NCBI GenBank assembly: GCA_031254635.1
Contig: JAIRUB010000111.1
Location: forward strand, 1 to 11,581
Length of the DNA stretch: 11,581 nucleotides
Direction of reading: 5' to 3'
Source: Prevotellaceae bacterium
Lineage (GTDB): Bacteria > Bacteroidota > Bacteroidia > Bacteroidales > UBA932
Numbering within the stretch: position 1 is the first letter of the stretch; each line of letters begins with the position of its first letter. Made by a program: the position numbers and the translations under genes. Positions 7,542 to 11,581 of the stretch are shown piece by piece. The notes beneath the pieces were generated by a model that worked only from the letters and a program-made list of their open reading frames with translations, searched no databases and was not told the DNA's origin.

Positions 7542-10500
7542 ATGAAAAAAATAATATCCTCTTTCGTTTTATTGTTAGCCTGTTTCTCTGTAGCCCAATC
7601 GCAAAGTTATATTTTTGAATATCATATTGATTTTAATTTTAAATCCGGTGATGGTTGTCGTTTTTATTGGGATTATATGATACTCACTACTCAAAGCGGC
7701 CGGACAATAAAAATTGAAAACCCTACAAATCCAAGTAAGGTATTATTATATCAAGCCTATGGAATTCATCCGGTCAAAGGGAAGAAAGATATACCGGTTA
7801 TTCACCATAGTGGATATGAGGCGCCTTGTGCAGACGGTAGTGGTGGAGTTCCGCCTGCCACTCCACCAAACAATGGTTTGCCATATTATGACCATGAACA
7901 ACTTGAAGACCTCTTGTGTTACTATGAAACTTCCGCTTACAGCGGCCCTGTCAAGAAAATAGTATTTACCCAACTGGTAAGGCAAACTTGGAATCATGTT
8001 GTTTTTGGAACTGGATTTTGGGATACTGCCTGTAAATCCGATAAAAATATCTATGAAACTAATGTGGAAAAACACAGTTTTGATATTAAGTTAAACAATA
8101 GTCATTTCCCCTGCTTGGCTTTTAGCACAAATACTATTACTCCGTATTATTTCCGGATGAAGCCCAACATCACCATTAGGGCAAATAATAATACTGTAAG
8201 CGCCAACTTAGATTTTTCCACCCTTACGCAATTTTCTTCAGTAGATGGATTTCCTGCAGTTGTTTATCGTTGGCAATACGGTTTTAAACAGGGAAATGAT
8301 ACCACCTGGCATGAGTTTCCGGCAGCTTATCAAGGCAAGGCTAATTTTTCGGCTAACGGACCCGACATTTTAGGAGAATCTTTGTTCTTAGCGAATGCCG
8401 GAAAAACTATGTATGTCCGGATGTTTTTCAATCCCTTGGAAAGCAATAACAGGCTTACCTTTGATTTGACTGGACCGCCTCTGAAGCCTGGCAGTATTAA
8501 GCCCAGCGACACCATAAATATGTTTATGCCCGGTACAGTGCCGGGTCATATATTGAGTACGGAACCGGCTTCCGGAGGCTCTGGCACCTATACCTATACA
8601 TGGGAAATGGCCCCAATGGTGAGTGGAACTACGAGCTTTGTGACGGTTGCAAGCGGTTCTCCGGAGCATTATAAGCCGCCAGCGCTAACACAATCATCTT
8701 CCTTCCGGCGAACGGTATATGACGGACGTCACAGCCTAAGTACCTCCTCAGTAGATTTTATAATAATGAGCGAATTAACCTCGGGAAGCATTAGTTTAGC
8801 GGCTGGGGCCCCTGCAGCAATTTTGGCAGGAAAGCAACCCGGATTAATAGTGTCATCGGCTACTCCTACCGGCTGCTATGAAAATTATACTTACAGTTGG
8901 CAATATTCTACAGACAATGGAAATTCCTGGGATGATGCTCCCGGTATCAACGATATGGCTAAATACCAGCCCGACACACTGGGTGTGACTACCTGTTTCC
9001 ACCGCTTAGTTTATGCAACTTGTCTGAATAATTCGGCAGTAGCCATCAGCAATGAGGTCTGCATCACAGTGTATCCGCCTGTGTCGGTTGAATTGATTGA
9101 CCCTCTTGAAGAGGAGGTCTTTGTCCAAAACAGTAATACTTCCCCCCCATTGCAAGCAGTGGCTTCCGGAGGGGACGGCAATTACAGCTATCAATGGACA
9201 TCGTCCACTGACAACCTTCACTGGACTGCAGTTGGCAGTAACACTGATACTTACTATCCTGATGTGAGCACTGCAGGCACTTATTATTACCGCTGTGCCG
9301 TAAGCAGTTTTCATTCTTTCGCTGTTTCGCGGACGATAAAAAAGATGGTGTATCCCTATATGAAAGGCGGAATCATAGGTCGAGGACAGGAAATTATTGA
9401 GCAACACAGACCCGATGCCTTTGTCAGCTTTGTAGAAGCCGATTCTCTTTATTGCTCCGGAGCAGTATATCAATGGGAATATACTGACTCGCCTGATAAT
9501 AATGGGCATAATGTATGGACGGTAATAACAGGGGCTACAGCCTCTACCTGCCAACCTGATACGCTGACTGTTACCACCCTGTATCGCAGGGGCGCCGATT
9601 GCGGCGGTAATATGGAATATTCCAATGAACTTACCGTAACCGTTTATCCGCCACTTCTTGCCGTTCCTCATCTTAACGATAATCCTGATTACTGTGACCT
9701 GCCGGTGCAGTTGGTACATGCCGGCAACGCGCCGCAGCCGATTTATGCAAGGGCAACGGGTGGAAACGGGATATATGACTGCCAATGGGAACAAAGAGCG
9801 CTTTGCGATACCTGTTCACACTGGGTACCCGTAGAAACACACAGGGATGGTATTACTCTCCTTTTTATTGACGGTTTAAACGGAAGCACCTATACCCCGC
9901 CACCCTTGCAGGATACTACCTTCTACCGCTGCAAAATAAGCAGTTTGAACCAAACAGTATATAGCGAAACCATCACTGTATTTGTATATACCAGCCTTAT
10001 AGCGGGAACTATAGGTGATGACCAGCATGTGTTGCCCGGACAAACTCCTGCCTTATTAACCAACATATCATCGCCTTCCGGTGGAATGTGTACCAACTAC
10101 CGTTACCAGTGGCAGTATAAAACCTTCTTTGGCAAATGGACAAATATTGACGGTGCCGACTCCCTTAACTACCAACCGGGCATTTTGACCCGGGCAAGCT
10201 GGTTCCGCCGGCAGGCCAGGTTAGCCTGTATGGCGGGAGAGCCGGAACTGGAATGGTCGAATGAGGTTTGCATAGTCATTTCTGGCCAAATTGAAGCCGA
10301 CCAGTTGATTGCTAAAGGCGGACAGCTAAATCCACTATTCGGAATTTACCAGGCAACAGATGAGCCCATTAATTACCAGTGGCAGGATTCTACTGCCGGT
10401 GTGTGGAGCAATATTCCCGGAGCAAACGAAAGTTATTTCCTGCCTGCAGGTATTAATAACATTCCGGGCTCTTATTACTACCGCCGGTTAATCATTACGC

Positions 10501-11581
10501 TCAACGAGGTATTTTACAGCAATGTGGTAAATATTACGGTGACAGAGGGTCCCGCCGGCTTGGACTATTACGATACCACCGGCGATTATCCGGTAAATTA
10601 CACCGTGCTATGCGCCCCCTTTACTGCTGTGCAGAATGTAGCGGATATGAGCCTTACGCAGCAGAAACAGGCTTCGGTAATTAATTATACCGACGGCTTG
10701 GGGCGCCCGCTGCAAACTGTGTTGCCCATGCACACCCCCGAAGGCAAGGATCTGGTACAGTGGAGCACCTACGATGAGATGGGGCGCGAACACCGCAGCT
10801 ACCTGCCCTACGCCAAAACCCCCGCAGCCGGAAAGGCAGGAGGATTTACGCCCATAGCCGATGCCATTGCAGCACAGCAACAATACTATCAACAGTTGCA
10901 CGGAACTAAGGGAGAAAGAACCTTCAGTGAAATAACTTATGAAACCTCACCGCTAAGCAGGGTCGCCCAACAGATGGGACCCGGCAAGGCATGGGTAGAT
11001 GCTATCCGTTCGGTAAGCTATGATTACCGAACCAATACCCAAGCCATAGGCAGTTGGAAAGTAGTAGCCAGCGGCGCTTACCAGCCTCTTATCTACCTCC
11101 CCGGCACCTTGGTTATTACTGATGTAAACAATGAAAACAATGTAACGGCAAGTGTGTATAAAGACAGGCAGGGAAGACTTATTATGGAGGAAGAGGGCGA
11201 ACAGCAAACCCGTTATGTGTATGATGTTTTTGACCGTAAAACCGTAGTCTTGCCGCCCGGCATTCCGGCGCCAGACGAAAATACCTGCTTTATGTACCGC
11301 TACGACAAGCGCGGACGCCTTACGGGCACAAAGACACCGGGCGCCGGATGGGTATATGCCGTGTATGACAAAAACAACCGCAGGGTAATGAGCCAGGATG
11401 CCAACCAACGGGAAGTTAAACGCTGGACCCTCCAACGCTACGACCGGCTCAACCGACCGGCGCGTACATTGGAGCTACAGTTTACCCTGGACTTTACACA
11501 GGAAGGCATGCAGGAAAGATATAATAACTCCGCAGCATTGCCTTATACCGACAGCACCCTGCTCTCAGAAGTCTTCTATGA
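7542..11581 (+). CDS. Exported Ig-array / DUF6443 / YD-repeat protein, partial (3' end outside window)
   Basis: Translated directly, the frame from the ATG at 7542 is open to the window edge: 1346 codons plus two bases, with no stop. Residues 1-22 are a signal peptide (MKKIISSFVLLLACFSVAQS). About 23-215 is a unique, AT-rich region. About 219-1004 holds some eight Ig-like modules of 90-115 residues, each with a W-Q/E-Y/S strand, a W-x-x-I/V-x-G-A turn, a YQP or YxPP strand, an F/Y-Y-R-R/C strand, and an SN-E/V-V-x-I-x-V close. Residues about 1005-1200 resemble DUF6443: INYTDGLGRPLQTV at 1047-1060, YDEMGREHRSYLPYA at 1077-1091. YD-like repeats then start at about 1227 (YDVFDRK), 1254 (YDKRGRLTGTK), 1275 and 1300 (YDRLNRPAR). 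An RHS core and a variable C-terminal tip are expected downstream but cannot be seen. It is the second gene of the RHS pair. It is probably a surface or released protein; the Ig array suggests binding to cells or polymers, which is inference. Confidence 0.83.
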   Translation, partial: MKKIISSFVLLLACFSVAQSQSYIFEYHIDFNFKSGDGCRFYWDYMILTTQSGRTIKIENPTNPSKVLLYQAYGIHPVKGKKDIPVIHHSGYEAPCADGSGGVPPATPPNNGLPYYDHEQLEDLLCYYETSAYSGPVKKIVFTQLVRQTWNHVVFGTGFWDTACKSDKNIYETNVEKHSFDIKLNNSHFPCLAFSTNTITPYYFRMKPNITIRANNNTVSANLDFSTLTQFSSVDGFPAVVYRWQYGFKQGNDTTWHEFPAAYQGKANFSANGPDILGESLFLANAGKTMYVRMFFNPLESNNRLTFDLTGPPLKPGSIKPSDTINMFMPGTVPGHILSTEPASGGSGTYTYTWEMAPMVSGTTSFVTVASGSPEHYKPPALTQSSSFRRTVYDGRHSLSTSSVDFIIMSELTSGSISLAAGAPAAILAGKQPGLIVSSATPTGCYENYTYSWQYSTDNGNSWDDAPGINDMAKYQPDTLGVTTCFHRLVYATCLNNSAVAISNEVCITVYPPVSVELIDPLEEEVFVQNSNTSPPLQAVASGGDGNYSYQWTSSTDNLHWTAVGSNTDTYYPDVSTAGTYYYRCAVSSFHSFAVSRTIKKMVYPYMKGGIIGRGQEIIEQHRPDAFVSFVEADSLYCSGAVYQWEYTDSPDNNGHNVWTVITGATASTCQPDTLTVTTLYRRGADCGGNMEYSNELTVTVYPPLLAVPHLNDNPDYCDLPVQLVHAGNAPQPIYARATGGNGIYDCQWEQRALCDTCSHWVPVETHRDGITLLFIDGLNGSTYTPPPLQDTTFYRCKISSLNQTVYSETITVFVYTSLIAGTIGDDQHVLPGQTPALLTNISSPSGGMCTNYRYQWQYKTFFGKWTNIDGADSLNYQPGILTRASWFRRQARLACMAGEPELEWSNEVCIVISGQIEADQLIAKGGQLNPLFGIYQATDEPINYQWQDSTAGVWSNIPGANESYFLPAGINNIPGSYYYRRLIITLNEVFYSNVVNITVTEGPAGLDYYDTTGDYPVNYTVLCAPFTAVQNVADMSLTQQKQASVINYTDGLGRPLQTVLPMHTPEGKDLVQWSTYDEMGREHRSYLPYAKTPAAGKAGGFTPIADAIAAQQQYYQQLHGTKGERTFSEITYETSPLSRVAQQMGPGKAWVDAIRSVSYDYRTNTQAIGSWKVVASGAYQPLIYLPGTLVITDVNNENNVTASVYKDRQGRLIMEEEGEQQTRYVYDVFDRKTVVLPPGIPAPDENTCFMYRYDKRGRLTGTKTPGAGWVYAVYDKNNRRVMSQDANQREVKRWTLQRYDRLNRPARTLELQFTLDFTQEGMQERYNNSAALPYTDSTLLSEVFY
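8196..10553 (+). other. Array of about eight divergent Ig-like modules within the second RHS gene
   Basis: Protein-level repeats with approximate boundaries at nucleotides 8196, 8487, 8778, 9081, 9363, 9654, 9999 and 10284. Clear parallels are YSWQYSTDNGNSWDDAPG (module 3), YSYQWTSSTDNLHWTAVG (module 4), YRYQWQYKTFFGKWTNIDGA (module 7) and YQWQDSTAGVWSNIPGA (module 8). The ends SNEVCITVYPP (3), SNELTVTVYPP (5) and SNEVCIVIS (7) also align. Modules 1 and 2 are the most diverged. At DNA level the copies are not close to identical, so the array is old rather than a recent tandem expansion. The module pattern is typical of Bacteroidetes extracellular proteins. Confidence 0.65.

Noticed and set aside
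9006..9794. Long minus-strand open frame (262 codons) inside the second RHS gene.
   Set aside because: It is antisense to a continuous plus-strand frame with clear Ig-like modules; its translation has no recognisable domain or export signal, so it is a shadow frame.
10953..11435. Minus-strand open frame (160 codons) opposite the YD-repeat region.
   Set aside because: The plus strand encodes YD-repeat and DUF6443 motifs here; the antisense frame reflects the higher GC of this segment.

Overview
The window reads as a piece of a Bacteroidota (most likely Bacteroidales) chromosome of moderate to low GC. Three things support this: promoter boxes of the Bacteroidetes type (TAnnTTTG at -7, in one case with a TTG at the right distance), a C-terminal domain of the type IX secretion system (T9SS) class on one exported protein, and paired RHS/YD-repeat proteins of the kind common in this phylum. 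I cannot name the species.

Layout from left to right. (1) Positions 1-387, minus strand: the first 129 codons of a membrane protein resembling the NfeD-like proteins that sit next to flotillins; its 3' part lies outside the window. A perfect 21-bp palindrome lies directly before its start codon, and a -7 box lies just beyond that. (2) Positions about 508-881, plus strand: the decayed 3' end of an IS5-type transposase, with no other gene between 388 and 992. (3) Positions 993-4478, minus strand: two exported proteins in one probable operon. The promoter-proximal gene (554 aa) has Ig-like and PKD-like domains and a T9SS sorting domain. The second gene (599 aa) is a seven-blade beta-propeller of SBBP-like repeats plus an Ig-like domain, with no visible sorting domain. 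Their 21-bp junction, and the first codons of the second gene, lie among degenerate 7-base repeats. (4) Positions 4479-4612: a very AT-rich divergent promoter region, with a good promoter for the minus-strand pair. (5) Positions 4613-11581, plus strand: two exported RHS-family proteins 19 bp apart. The first (969 aa) is complete and ends in a YD repeat. The second is open for 1346 codons and runs off the window. It has an N-terminal unique region, about eight Ig-like modules, a DUF6443-like domain and the start of a YD-repeat region.

The four exported proteins form a divergent surface or secreted-protein cluster. The likely job is at the cell envelope: adhesion, surface display, or delivery of an RHS-shell C-terminal domain. 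Only the shell and adhesin-like parts are visible; any toxin tip, RHS core or immunity gene would be beyond position 11581. RHS pairs of this type are known in Bacteroidetes. The less ordinary elements here are the Ig array placed before DUF6443, the heptamer repeats that form part of a signal peptide, and the sharp base-composition steps within the RHS genes.
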